Shown: positions 12,380-21,808 of the stretch, piece by piece | Layout: each line of letters starts with the position of its first letter | Position numbering within the stretch: position 1 is the first letter of the stretch | Source of the DNA: Deinococcus rubellus | GTDB lineage: Bacteria; Deinococcota; Deinococci; Deinococcales; Deinococcaceae | Assembly: GCF_025244745.1 (NCBI RefSeq) | Contig: NZ_CP104213.1 | Coordinates: 2,928,501 to 2,992,500 of the forward strand | Direction: 5' to 3' | Length of the DNA: 64,000 nt | The notes under the pieces: model-generated | What the model was told of the DNA's origin: nothing | What the model saw: only the letters and a program-made list of their open reading frames with translations | The model's database searches: none | Position numbers and translations under genes: made by a program

Positions 12380-12427
12380 TGTGATGTGTGGCGGCCCGTT
12401 CACATCTCCTCCACAGGTTTTACCGCG

Positions 12428-12455
12428 TTGCAAGGCAGGGAAAATACCCTACTCT
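12428..12455 (+). promoter_or_regulatory. possible sigma70-type promoter before the SPOR gene
   Basis: TTGCAA (12428-12433), a 16-nt spacer and TACTCT (12450-12455) precede the ATG at 12475 by about 20 nt. The match is fair; the GTGAGG at 12461-12466 could act as a ribosome binding site. Confidence 0.35.
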
Positions 12456-12474
12456 GTAGCGTGAGGTACCTGAT

Positions 12475-13727
12475 ATGAGACTTGTTGGACGACGTTTACC
12501 CGATATTCTAATCGGCATCCTGATCGTGGTGCTGGCACTGGGGTTGGGCAGTCTGCTGCTGACCCAGCGCAACCGCGCCGCCAGCACGCCGAGCGCCCTC
12601 ACCCCCCAGCGGCCAGCACCACACCCGACAGCACCGCCAGTATCCCTGCCGCCCCTGGTACATCCCAGACGCCTGCCCAGACGCAGGCTGTCACGCCGCC
12701 CGCCGCTCAGCCGGTGCCCAGCGCCCCGGACAGCGCGGCCCAGTCCGCCACCAAGCCCTCAACGGCGCAGACCGGCACAGCGCAAACTGCTCCGGCCCAA
12801 CCTTCCGCAACCTCAGCGGTCCCGGCGCAGCCCGAATCACCCAGCAGCGCAGGCACGGCAACCGGAGTCACCAAGACCGGCCCCACAGCCACTGGCCCCG
12901 TACCCACCAGCAGCGTGGCCGCCCCGGTGACGCCGCAACCTGACACCACACAGCCGCCAGTTACGACCACGCCGCCCGCCCCCAGTGCACCCCCAGCGAA
13001 TGCGCCTGCCTTCGATTCGTCTGGGGCCATTACCCCCGCCGCCAGCACACCCGCTCCCCGCAGTGGGGGCGCGGTGGCCACCAGCGAGAACCGCACGCCG
13101 CTCAAGCGCGACTACCGGATCAGCCTCGGGACGTTTGGCAGCGAGGCCGAGGCCAACGCCAGCACCGCCGCCGTGCGGGCGCTGGGCTACACCGTCTACC
13201 CGATTGACCTGGGATCGCAGGTGGTGGCGCAGGTCGGCCCCTTCGCCGACGCGGCCACCGCCAACGCCGCCCTGAGCGATATCGCACGGGCCTACGGCGG
13301 CGCGGCCCTCTACGCGCCCCGGCAGTCGGCCAACGCTGGCAGCCAACCTTCTCCCAGTCCGTCGCCCGACAAGCCCGCTGCCACTAGCACAGCCAGCTCT
13401 GGGGCCAGCTCTGCATCCAGCTCAGCCAGCCCAGCCCCAGCCAGCGCCGCGACCCCGACTCCTGCCACCAGCACCGCCACACCCAAGCAACCGGCCCAGG
13501 CGGCTGCACCCAGCGGCCCGGTCTATTTACAGGTCGGCGCGTTTGACCGCCAGGACAGCGCCCAGCGCTTGGTGGGAATGCTCAGCGACCTGGGTTACTC
13601 ACCCAGCGTGCAAGCGCCCGATGGTAAGAAAGTCACGGTACTGATCGGCCCCTTCTCCGGCGACGCGGTGCTGAGGGCCGAGAGCAAACTCAACGACAAC
13701 GGCTTTGATCACTTCCGGGTGCGCTGA
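12475..13727 (+). CDS. membrane-anchored SPOR-domain protein, interrupted by a frameshift
   Basis: The first frame (from ATG 12475) encodes a short cytoplasmic start and one membrane helix (residues 9-30, ILIGILIVVLALGLGSLLL). At the run of six C at 12602-12607 the coding signal moves by -1 into another frame, which continues as a low-complexity Pro/Ala/Thr linker and two SPOR domains: about 13110-13320 (RISLGTFGSEAEANAS) and 13520-13725 (VYLQVGAFDRQDSAQRL), ending at 13727. SPOR domains bind denuded septal peptidoglycan. One added C would restore a single protein of about 417 residues. As written, the SPOR part could start only at GTG 12714, without an anchor. Sequencing error, real mutation and slippage are all possible. 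Confidence 0.8.
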
Positions 13728-13754
13728 GACGCGTCGGCCTGGAGCACTGGACAG

Positions 13755-14525
13755 ATGATCATTCCTGGTATTCCCACCGCCGCCGTCTCGCGGCTGGTCA
13801 CTTACCTGCGGATTCTGGAAGAGTTGGAGCGTGCCCAGACCCTGACCACCAGTAGCGGCGCGCTGGCCGGGCGCGCCCAGGTCAGCGCTTTTCAGGTTCG
13901 CAAGGACCTGGCTTACTTTGGGCGCTTCGGCACGCGCGGCATGGGCTACACCGTCAGCGTGCTCAAGCGCGAACTGACGCGGGTGCTGGGCCTCAACCGC
14001 TCGTGGAACGTGGTCATCGTCGGCATGGGGCGGCTGGGGCAGGCCGTTGCCCACTATCCGGGGGCCAGTGAGTACCAGTTCGGCTACGTGGGTCTCTTCG
14101 ACGTGAAGACCGAGCTGATCGGGAAGCATGTGGACGTGCCCGCCCAGCGCGAGCAGGTGAGCGGACTGGGTCAGGCCCCACCACCGCGCCAGCTCAGGAT
14201 CGAGCACATCCGCGACCTGGCCGACTTCGCTCAGCAGCAGCGCGGGTGCCAGCAGGCCATTGACATGGGCTTTCTGGCGGTGCCGCCCGAACACGCCCAG
14301 AGCGCGGCGCAGTCGCTGGTCGAGGCCGGGATCAAGGGCATTCTGAATTTCGCGCCCACCTTAATTCAGCCGCGCTCCAAAGAAGGCGGGCCTTTGCAAG
14401 AGATCAGTGACGAGTGGCGTGATGTGATGGTCGAGAACGTGGACTTTCTGGTGGGCATGAAGCGGCTGGCGTTTTATATGCTCAATCCGCAGCTCAAAGA
14501 CCAGGACCCGGAGGAGAGGACATGA
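13755..14525 (+). CDS. rex: redox-sensing transcriptional repressor Rex
   Basis: A 256-residue Rex, the NADH/NAD+ sensor that represses fermentative and respiratory genes when NADH is low. The winged-helix DNA-recognition segment reads VSAFQVRKDLAYFGRFGTRGMGY (residues 42-64), and the Rossmann glycine motif VVIVGMGRLGQAV is near residue 90. The C-terminal domain-swap helix ends NVDFLVGMKRLAFYML. The normal family length is about 210; this one has a modest extra tail. Its 3' end overlaps the next gene by ATGA, suggesting translational coupling. No canonical Rex box (TTGTGAA-N6-TTCACAA) was found nearby. Confidence 0.95.
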   Translation: MIIPGIPTAAVSRLVTYLRILEELERAQTLTTSSGALAGRAQVSAFQVRKDLAYFGRFGTRGMGYTVSVLKRELTRVLGLNRSWNVVIVGMGRLGQAVAHYPGASEYQFGYVGLFDVKTELIGKHVDVPAQREQVSGLGQAPPPRQLRIEHIRDLADFAQQQRGCQQAIDMGFLAVPPEHAQSAAQSLVEAGIKGILNFAPTLIQPRSKEGGPLQEISDEWRDVMVENVDFLVGMKRLAFYMLNPQLKDQDPEERT

Positions 14526-15139
14526 AGCACGAAAAAAACAGGCGCTATTCCCACAAGATCTGGTTGCTCGGCGCGCTGATGCTGCCGCTGGTGGGGTGCA
14601 ACGGCGGTGTCAGCGGCATCACGCCGACAGGGTATCAGGACGCCTACCGGGTGAGCCTGACCAATCTGGGCTATGAAGTTGATACAACGGGGAAGATCAC
14701 CATTCCTGCCGTTACCGCCATCCTAACTGCCACGGCTGGCGCGCCTGATGTCCGCGAACTTGACTACACTGCCGTACTTTTGAATGGGAACGGTGACCCT
14801 GCAGCCGTTGACAACTCGCCCATCGTTCCGGCCAGCGGCACGTTGCTGGTCGGGGGAAAAGGCGGTTACCGCTGCACAGGCGCAACACCAGAAACAGCTT
14901 GTACCCCCACGAGTGCGGACGCTGTATGGAGCAACAACGGCAGTTGGGCCGCCAACACGGTAGCCAGCAAAGCCGTTACCCCAGGCGAATGGGCCGTTGC
15001 CAACATCGGAGCCGCGAAAGAGGGCAACACCGCTCAGTGGTACGCCGAGTTCACTTACACGGCTTACATGTCCACTGGCTCCAAAGTGAGTTGGAAGCAG
15101 CGCTATCAATTTACCAATCCTGCAAAAGCGGGTTCCTGA
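14522..15139 (+). CDS. hypothetical lipoprotein
   Basis: A 205-residue protein with a lipoprotein signal: basic start MKHEKNRRYSHK, hydrophobic core and the lipobox LPLVGC (Cys near residue 27). The mature part is beta-rich with many Thr, Ala, Gly and Asn residues and resembles no family I can name. Its ATG overlaps the rex stop (ATGA), so it is translationally coupled to rex, an odd pairing of a cytoplasmic repressor with a surface lipoprotein. Base composition is a little lower in GC than the neighbours, which could mean a recent arrival. Confidence 0.75.
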   Translation: MKHEKNRRYSHKIWLLGALMLPLVGCNGGVSGITPTGYQDAYRVSLTNLGYEVDTTGKITIPAVTAILTATAGAPDVRELDYTAVLLNGNGDPAAVDNSPIVPASGTLLVGGKGGYRCTGATPETACTPTSADAVWSNNGSWAANTVASKAVTPGEWAVANIGAAKEGNTAQWYAEFTYTAYMSTGSKVSWKQRYQFTNPAKAGS

Positions 15140-15168
15140 CCCTGACCTCCCCCTCACATCCCATCTGC

Positions 15169-15174
15169 TAAACT
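15169..15174 (+). promoter_or_regulatory. -10 box for leaderless darA mRNA
   Basis: TAAACT ends 7 nt before ATG 15182, with no Shine-Dalgarno sequence between. Confidence 0.5.
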
Positions 15175-15181
15175 CCTCTCC

Positions 15182-15511
15182 ATGAAACTGGTACTGGCCA
15201 TCGTCCAAGACGCCGATACGCCGGGGCTGATGCGGAGCCTTTCCGAGCAGGGCTACGAAGTCACCAAGTTGGCCTCGACCGGCGGCTTTCTGCGCGAGGG
15301 CAACACCACACTGATGATCGGCGTGCAAGACGAGCGCTTGCCTCATCTCAAGACCCTGGTGGGCCAGAACTGCCGCAGCCGCAGCCGCCTGGTCACGCCC
15401 AGCGTGCCGATGGGTGAGCAGGGCGAGGGCCTGGTGTCCGACCCGGTGGAAGTGCCGGTGGGCGGCGCGGTGATGTTCGTGGTCAACGTGGACGAGTTCG
15501 TGCGGGTCTGA
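15182..15511 (+). CDS. darA: cyclic-di-AMP receptor, PII-like (DarA/PstA)
   Basis: A 109-residue protein of the DUF970 (PF06153) family, trimeric PII-like receptors of cyclic di-AMP known from Firmicutes as DarA or PstA. The opening [14 protein letters not shown], the ligand-loop stretch [21 protein letters not shown] and the end [21 protein letters not shown] match the family closely from start to end. The downstream partners of these receptors are not well defined. It is expressed from its own leaderless-type promoter and is followed by an exported thioredoxin-like gene. Elsewhere in this window are a K+ channel and an osmolyte importer, typical targets of c-di-AMP control. Confidence 0.92.
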   Translation: MKLVLAIVQDADTPGLMRSLSEQGYEVTKLASTGGFLREGNTTLMIGVQDERLPHLKTLVGQNCRSRSRLVTPSVPMGEQGEGLVSDPVEVPVGGAVMFVVNVDEFVRV

Positions 15512-15543
15512 AGTTGCCTGCGCTCTCCCTGAATCATCCCGCT

Positions 15544-15549
15544 TAGAAT
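15544..15549 (+). promoter_or_regulatory. -10 box for leaderless mRNA of the DsbA-like gene
   Basis: TAGAAT ends 6 nt before ATG 15556. Confidence 0.5.
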
Positions 15550-15555
15550 GGCGGG

Positions 15556-16530
15556 ATGATTCGTTTTGCGCGCCCACTTTCACTGGCCTTGCTCAGCAGC
15601 GCCGCTCTCGCCCAAGTGGGCGGCCCCGCCACATCGCTCAGCGGCAACCCGGCCCTCAGCGACTATGCTAGAAGCGGCAATACCCTCAGCGCTCCCGACG
15701 GCACCCAGATCGTCCTCTCCAGCCGGGGACCGTACTTGGCAGGAGCCACCGTCACGCTCCCGACCTTCGACGCGGCCAGAGCAGGCCAACTGCTTGGGGT
15801 GCTGACTGGCTACGGCGACGGCCTAGGCACCCCCTACGCCGGGTATCTGGACAACCCGCAGGTCAAACCGCAGCTCAACACCCCGGCAGGCACGTCCGTC
15901 AACGCCGAGCAGTACCTGATCACCACCAGGCAGACCGGGGGGAAGTTGCAATTCAGCGTCAAGCTGAGCGAGGTGCCCGCCAGCGCCTTTGCCAGCAGCG
16001 CCAACGCCACTGGCCCGACCAAGGCAGCGGTGGTGCTGCGCCTCTTCAGCGACTTCCAGTGCCCCTACTGCGAGCAGTTCGAGACCCAGACCTGGCCGAC
16101 CCTGAAGGCCGAGTTGCAGAAAAATTTCGGCGGCAAAGTAAGAGTCGAGTTTCACCAGTTGCCTTTAGAGCAGCTTCACCCGAACGCCCGCGCCGCCGCC
16201 GAGGCCAGCGAGTGCGCCGCCGCGCAGAGGCAGTTCTGGGCCTACAAGGACACGCTGTTTGATCCCAGGAACTGGGCGACCTGGACGGCAGCGGCCAACC
16301 CCAATCCCAATTTTCTGGCGCTGGCCTCAACCCTCAAGCTCAATGCCGATTCGTTCAAGACCTGCCTGGCCAACCGGGACGGCAAGGCCCAGGTGGACGC
16401 GGGGCTTAAAGAAGCGTCAGTGGTCGGCGTCAACGGCACCCCGACCCTCTATGTCAACGGCTACAAGGTACCCAACATCTACGACCCTGCCGCCACCCTG
16501 CAACTGATCCGCTACGTGCTGGGCCAGTAA
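15556..16530 (+). CDS. exported DsbA-family thiol oxidoreductase
   Basis: A 324-residue exported thioredoxin-fold protein. A signal peptide covers about residues 1-19 (LSLALLSSAALAQ). An N-terminal region of about 130 residues of unknown role precedes the DsbA-like domain (Thioredoxin_4), which has the redox motif FSDFQCPYCEQFE (CPYC near residue 172) and the cis-proline segment VNGTPTLYVNG near residue 297. Members form or isomerise disulfides in extracytoplasmic proteins. The additional Cys in the helical insertion (EASECAAAQ, and KTCLAN) is common in this group. No DsbB-like partner is visible. Confidence 0.9.
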   Translation: MIRFARPLSLALLSSAALAQVGGPATSLSGNPALSDYARSGNTLSAPDGTQIVLSSRGPYLAGATVTLPTFDAARAGQLLGVLTGYGDGLGTPYAGYLDNPQVKPQLNTPAGTSVNAEQYLITTRQTGGKLQFSVKLSEVPASAFASSANATGPTKAAVVLRLFSDFQCPYCEQFETQTWPTLKAELQKNFGGKVRVEFHQLPLEQLHPNARAAAEASECAAAQRQFWAYKDTLFDPRNWATWTAAANPNPNFLALASTLKLNADSFKTCLANRDGKAQVDAGLKEASVVGVNGTPTLYVNGYKVPNIYDPAATLQLIRYVLGQ

Positions 16531-16579
16531 CAGTTCGGTAACAGATAGAGCGCTTGTCACTGAGGCACAATGAAGCCTT

Positions 16580-18173
<1,594 letters not shown>

Positions 18174-18175
<2 letters not shown>

Positions 18176-18286
18176 TACCAACTTCAGCTGAGCCGAAAAC
18201 GAAGCGGAGCGGAGCGAGAATAAGGGAATGCAGACTGGTGGCGATGAAAACCTATGTCGGACTCAGAGCAAATCGGTATGACTCAT
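18174..18286 (+). repeat. candidate small non-coding repeat with imperfect terminal inverted repeats
   Basis: The stretch between rqcH and the next gene starts TGATACCAACTT (18174-18185) and ends with the near reverse complement AAATCGGTATGAC (18270-18282). Between them is the iterated purine text CGGAGCGGAGCGAG. The structure resembles the small dispersed repeats of Deinococcus genomes, but without a second copy in view this is only a suggestion. Confidence 0.3.
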
Positions 18287-18321
18287 CTCCCCCACGCTCC
18301 GGGCGGCATGATGGGCCACTG

Positions 18322-19092
18322 ATGCGCCGCGCTTTCCTCTCCCCTCTGCTCACCCTTTCCCTGACCGGGTGCGCGCCCGCCGGAGCGCTGAACGTGACTT
18401 CTCCCGTCTGGCAGGGCAACAGCTATACCGTCACCACCCTCGATCCCAGCCGCGACACCCTGCGCCTTTACTGGAAAAATCCGCAGACAGGCCAGCCTTT
18501 TTTGCGCTTCCAGACGCTGCGGGCGTATCTGGCGGGGCGCGGCGAGACGGTTTTGTTTGCCACCAACAGCGGCATCTACACCCCCGCTTATGCCCCGCTG
18601 GGCCTGCATGTGGAGGGCAGCCAGACCCTGGTGCGCCTCAACAACGCCCGCAGCAGCGCCGGAACTGGGGGCGGCAACTTTTCGCTGCGCCCCAACGGCG
18701 TGTTCTGGGTCGGCGCGGGCACGGCAGGCATTCTGGAAACCGACGCCTACGCCCGCCGCGCCCCCGCTGCCGACTACGCCGCGCAGAGTGGGCCGCTGCT
18801 GGTCATCGGCGGCAAACTGCATCCCGAATTCAATACCCGCAGCACCAGTTTCAAGCTCAGGAGCGGCGTGGGCGTCTGCCAGGATCAACAGACCGGCAAA
18901 ACACTGGTCAAGTTCGCCATCAGCGCCGCGCCAGTCAACTTCTACACCTTCGCCACCTTCTTCCGCGACGCCCTGAACTGCCCCGACGCCCTTTACCTCG
19001 ACGGCTCAATCAGCGCCCTCTACACACCGCAGCTCGGCGACGGACAACTCGTCAACTTTGCCGGAATGTGGGCCGTGACGACGAAGCGCTGA
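18322..19092 (+). CDS. lipoprotein with DUF2233 (phosphodiester glycosidase-like) domain
   Basis: A 256-residue lipoprotein. I use ATG 18322 because it directly gives [17 protein letters not shown], a good lipoprotein signal with lipobox LTGC; the frame is open further up to 18238, but that part lies in the repeat-like stretch. The body matches the YigE/NAGPA-like DUF2233 fold: [19 protein letters not shown], then [34 protein letters not shown] and [15 protein letters not shown]. Related eukaryotic enzymes cleave phosphodiester-linked GlcNAc; in bacteria the substrate is generally unknown. Confidence 0.85.
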   Translation: MRRAFLSPLLTLSLTGCAPAGALNVTSPVWQGNSYTVTTLDPSRDTLRLYWKNPQTGQPFLRFQTLRAYLAGRGETVLFATNSGIYTPAYAPLGLHVEGSQTLVRLNNARSSAGTGGGNFSLRPNGVFWVGAGTAGILETDAYARRAPAADYAAQSGPLLVIGGKLHPEFNTRSTSFKLRSGVGVCQDQQTGKTLVKFAISAAPVNFYTFATFFRDALNCPDALYLDGSISALYTPQLGDGQLVNFAGMWAVTTKR

Positions 19093-19137
19093 AAGTGGTC
19101 TGAACCTGCGAACCGCTTCGTTCTTCGTCCTCAAGGG

Positions 19138-19701
19138 TCAGTCACTGTCTAACAACCTCAATCTGGCCTGCGTCAACGTGTACAGACCGTCCGGTTGGCG
19201 GATAAACAAGAGGGCCGAACTGAAGTCGGTGTCAGGCCAGAGCGTTCCATTGGGGGTCAATGTGCTGACGCTCAAGGCGAGCGACAGCGCGGCCACGATG
19301 GCGGGGATGTGGTGATGCTCCCAGCACACCAGCACGTCCTGACCCGGCTGAGAAAGTAGGGAAGCGCGGACCAGAATGTCCTCCTGACCCTTGGAAACCG
19401 GCGTCTGGATCTGCACCTTGAGCTTGCGCGCCAGCGGCGTGATCGTCTCACCAGGCCGATGCAACGTTTCGTCCGGATAAGCGGGGGCGAACAGCGCCGT
19501 CGGACGGACGAACGGTGGAGGTGGCGCAGTAGAACTGAGTACGGCGGCCAGAGCCCCCGCACGTTGCCAGCCACGCGGGATCAGCGACTCAGCCTGCGGC
19601 TGCCCTTGCTCGTCAACCCCGAAGGCAGGCTGGAGGCTATCCGCTGCACTGGGTTTTTCGGCATGGCGCAGAATCGTAATCGTGCGGGGTCCAGTCTTCA
19701 T
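19138..19701 (-). CDS. histidine phosphatase superfamily protein
   Basis: A 187-residue protein beginning MKTGPRTITILRHAEKP; the RHAEK motif carries the catalytic His of the phosphoglycerate-mutase/SixA-like superfamily. A second histidine lies in VCWEHHHIPAIVAAL (about residue 140), consistent with the second catalytic His of the fold. An upstream in-frame start at 19746 would add 15 charged residues; I prefer 19701, which begins right before the first strand and has GAGCAAGAG upstream. The insertion sequence sits only about 80 bp upstream, so its promoter may have been altered. Substrate unknown. Confidence 0.8.
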   Translation of the reverse strand: MKTGPRTITILRHAEKPSAADSLQPAFGVDEQGQPQAESLIPRGWQRAGALAAVLSSTAPPPPFVRPTALFAPAYPDETLHRPGETITPLARKLKVQIQTPVSKGQEDILVRASLLSQPGQDVLVCWEHHHIPAIVAALSLALSVSTLTPNGTLWPDTDFSSALLFIRQPDGLYTLTQARLRLLDSD

Positions 19702-19773
19702 CTCTTGCTCTTGGCGGCGCGCATCATGGTCTCTGTTGTAGCGCATAGCTGACGCAGAGCCGAGGTGGGCCCA

Positions 19774-19781
19774 CCCTGGCT
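19774..19781 (+). repeat. 8-bp target-site duplication, left copy
   Basis: CCCTGGCT directly abuts the left inverted repeat and is repeated at 21273-21280 directly after the right one. Confidence 0.85.
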
Positions 19782-19795
19782 GTCTGTGATTAGCG
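19782..19795 (+). repeat. IS66 left terminal inverted repeat
   Basis: GTCTGTGATTAGCG, identical to the reverse complement of 21259-21272. Confidence 0.88.
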
Positions 19796-19839
19796 CCCCC
19801 TAGGTGCCCGGCTTCCAGGTAGGCACCCTTGCCGTTACC

Positions 19840-21258
19840 ATGCTGTCCATGGACTCCAAGGTGACTCAGAAGGATCTCTTCGAGATCATTCGTCGCCAGT
19901 CCGAGCAGATCGACCAGTTGATCGCGCAGAACAAAGCGCTCCAGGCTGAAAACGCCCGTCTCAAGAAGCGCATCGAAGAGTTGGAACGACGTGCTCGAAA
20001 GTACACCGCTCCCTTCAGCCGGGAGACGCGCACCGCCCAGCCCAAATCACCAGGACGGCGTTCTGGTGAAGGCCCATTCGCGCACAAGTCCCCACCCACC
20101 CCACAACAGGTTACCGAGACCGTGCAGGTCGCGACGCCGAACACCTGTCGTCGCTGCGGGTTCACAGGACCGCTGATCTTCACCCGTCACGACAAGGCCT
20201 GGGTCACAGAACTCGCCCCTCAGAACGCCGTGCAGGTCACCGAGTACCACGTGCCCGTCATGGACTGCCCCCAGTGTCACGCCGTGGTGCGTGGTGACCA
20301 TCCCGCTCTCAAAGCCGATCAAGTGGGCGCGACTGCCCATAGACTCGGACCTGTCCTGCACGCCACCCTCCAGACCCTGCATCACGAGGTGGGCTTGCCT
20401 GTCCGCCGGATCGGGCGGGTCATGGAACTGCTTACCGCGCTGCCCGTCACGCAGAGTGCGATCACGCAAGCCGCACAGCGGCTTGCCGCTGACGGCCATC
20501 CTCTCACTGCCCACGTGAACGCCCTACAGGCAGATCTTCAGCAAGCGCCGTTCGTGCATCACGACGACACCGGCTGGCGAGTCGGCACCCAGAACGCCTG
20601 GGTCGGCGCGTTCCGCAGTGCGGACACGGTGCTGTTCCGCGCAAACCTGCAGCACACGAACGTGGAACTCCGGGAAGGCCTGGGACAGAACTTCGCGGGT
20701 GTGCTGATCTGTGACCGCTTCTCCTCGTACGACAGTCGCTTCCTGGTAGGCGTCAAGCAGCAGAAGTGCCTGGCGCACCTGATCCGGAATGCGGATGAGG
20801 TGGCTGCTGGGGAGCAGGGTCGTCCAGGGCGCGGGGAGGTCTACGGACAGCGGGTGGCGCAGGTCTTCCGGGATGGCATCCGACTGCACCGGGACGTGAC
20901 GATGGGTGGGTGTACGCGGGAGGAATATGCGCAGCAGGGTGAGGGACTCACCCTGCGCTTGGACGCCCTGCTGAACCGGGCACCGCTGAAGTCGAAGTCA
21001 AACGAGCGCCTCCGGCTGGGCATACTGAAGCAGTACGTGCTGGATCGGTTGTGGCGGTTCCTGAAGGACCCCGACATTCCCCCGACGAACAACGCGGCTG
21101 AACGGAGCCTACGGACCGTGGTGATGGCGAGGAAGGTCTCTCAGTGCAGTAAGAACGCGGTTGGGGCGCAGACGTACATGCGCATCAAGTCCACGGTGGA
21201 GACCGCGCGATTACGCGGTCAGGATCCCGTCGCGGTTCTGATCAACCTCATCCGCTGA
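19840..21258 (+). CDS. IS66-family transposase
   Basis: A 472-residue DDE transposase (469 if it begins at ATG 19849). It has an N-terminal leucine-zipper coiled coil (QIDQLIAQNKALQAENARLK), a zinc-finger region (NTCRRCGF and MDCPQCHAV) and the IS66 catalytic core. The first Asp lies in VHHDDTGWRVG, the second in VLICDRFSSYD with the following KCLAHLIRNADE, and the Glu in PPTNNAAERSLRTVVMARKVSQ. All three catalytic acids are intact, so the element should be active. Orientation is opposite to the neighbouring phosphatase gene. Confidence 0.94.
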   Translation: MLSMDSKVTQKDLFEIIRRQSEQIDQLIAQNKALQAENARLKKRIEELERRARKYTAPFSRETRTAQPKSPGRRSGEGPFAHKSPPTPQQVTETVQVATPNTCRRCGFTGPLIFTRHDKAWVTELAPQNAVQVTEYHVPVMDCPQCHAVVRGDHPALKADQVGATAHRLGPVLHATLQTLHHEVGLPVRRIGRVMELLTALPVTQSAITQAAQRLAADGHPLTAHVNALQADLQQAPFVHHDDTGWRVGTQNAWVGAFRSADTVLFRANLQHTNVELREGLGQNFAGVLICDRFSSYDSRFLVGVKQQKCLAHLIRNADEVAAGEQGRPGRGEVYGQRVAQVFRDGIRLHRDVTMGGCTREEYAQQGEGLTLRLDALLNRAPLKSKSNERLRLGILKQYVLDRLWRFLKDPDIPPTNNAAERSLRTVVMARKVSQCSKNAVGAQTYMRIKSTVETARLRGQDPVAVLINLIR

Positions 21259-21272
21259 CGCTAATCACAGAC
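21259..21272 (+). repeat. IS66 right terminal inverted repeat
   Basis: CGCTAATCACAGAC, directly after the transposase stop codon. Confidence 0.88.
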
Positions 21273-21280
21273 CCCTGGCT
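21273..21280 (+). repeat. 8-bp target-site duplication, right copy
   Basis: CCCTGGCT, identical to 19774-19781. Confidence 0.85.
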
Positions 21281-21529
21281 CTGGGTCGTTGTTGAGCTCC
21301 GGACTCGATTCTCTTACCATTCACTGCGCTGGCCACATCAGTCTCTCTCCGACTGGCGGTGAGAAGGTCAGAAAAGCAGGGTCGACGACACACCGTGTTT
21401 AAGCCGCAGAAGCGCGTTCTGAATGCCGTCCAGCCCAGCAACGTCTTACCCCTACACTAGAAGCGATCCAAAAATTTCCCTCCCAGCGCTCTACGTTCAG
21501 TCCCTTGGCTCCGTTTCAGTGCATGGTTC

Positions 21530-21558
21530 TTGACTTCAGCTGTATACCAAGCTAAACT
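21530..21558 (+). promoter_or_regulatory. sigma70-type promoter without a following gene
   Basis: TTGACT (21530-21535), spacer of exactly 17 nt, TAAACT (21553-21558). Transcription would start near 21565 and meet the terminator at 21582. Confidence 0.55.
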
Positions 21559-21581
21559 GCTCTTATCAATCAAACGACAAG

Positions 21582-21603
21582 CCGCCTGTGAGGCGGATTT
21601 TTT
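21582..21603 (+). terminator. rho-independent terminator
   Basis: CCGCC-TGTGA-GGCGG hairpin (21582-21596) followed by a six-T run (21598-21603). Nothing coding lies directly upstream; see the promoter at 21530. Confidence 0.75.
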
Positions 21604-21808
21604 ATGGTCCAATTTCGGTCTGCTCCAATCCCAGCCGACCCAGGGATTCGGCACAGGCGGGACGCACGCTGGAAAACATGGGACTTCCAATGCTGGAGCT
21701 GATCATTGCGGCAGGCGAGCGACGAGCCGAAGAGCAGCGGGCCACAACGTGGGGCCGCCCTACGCTGGCCCGCCGGAGTGAGCTGCCCGCCCTGACCTCC
21801 ACCCCCGC

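Larger units (their letters stand above)
19782..21272 (+). mobile_element. IS66-family insertion sequence, complete (single-ORF type)
   Basis: A 1491-bp element bounded by 14-bp perfect inverted repeats (GTCTGTGATTAGCG at 19782-19795; its complement at 21259-21272) and flanked by an 8-bp direct repeat, the target size typical of IS66. It carries only the DDE transposase, without the small tnpA/tnpB genes, as in the ISBst12 group. The transposase stop codon touches the right repeat. Intact ends, intact gene and a perfect target duplication indicate recent insertion, upstream of the histidine phosphatase gene. Confidence 0.9.
21281..21808. other. gene-free stretch right of the insertion sequence
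   Basis: About 530 bases with no convincing protein gene in any frame. The only signals seen are a good promoter (21530-21558) and a terminator hairpin (21582-21603) on the plus strand, only about 20 nt apart. The rest looks like decayed or untranslated sequence. Confidence 0.5.

Noticed and set aside
21457..21690. 77-codon minus-strand frame right of the insertion sequence
   Set aside because: No family resemblance; it runs through the promoter and terminator signals of the other strand.
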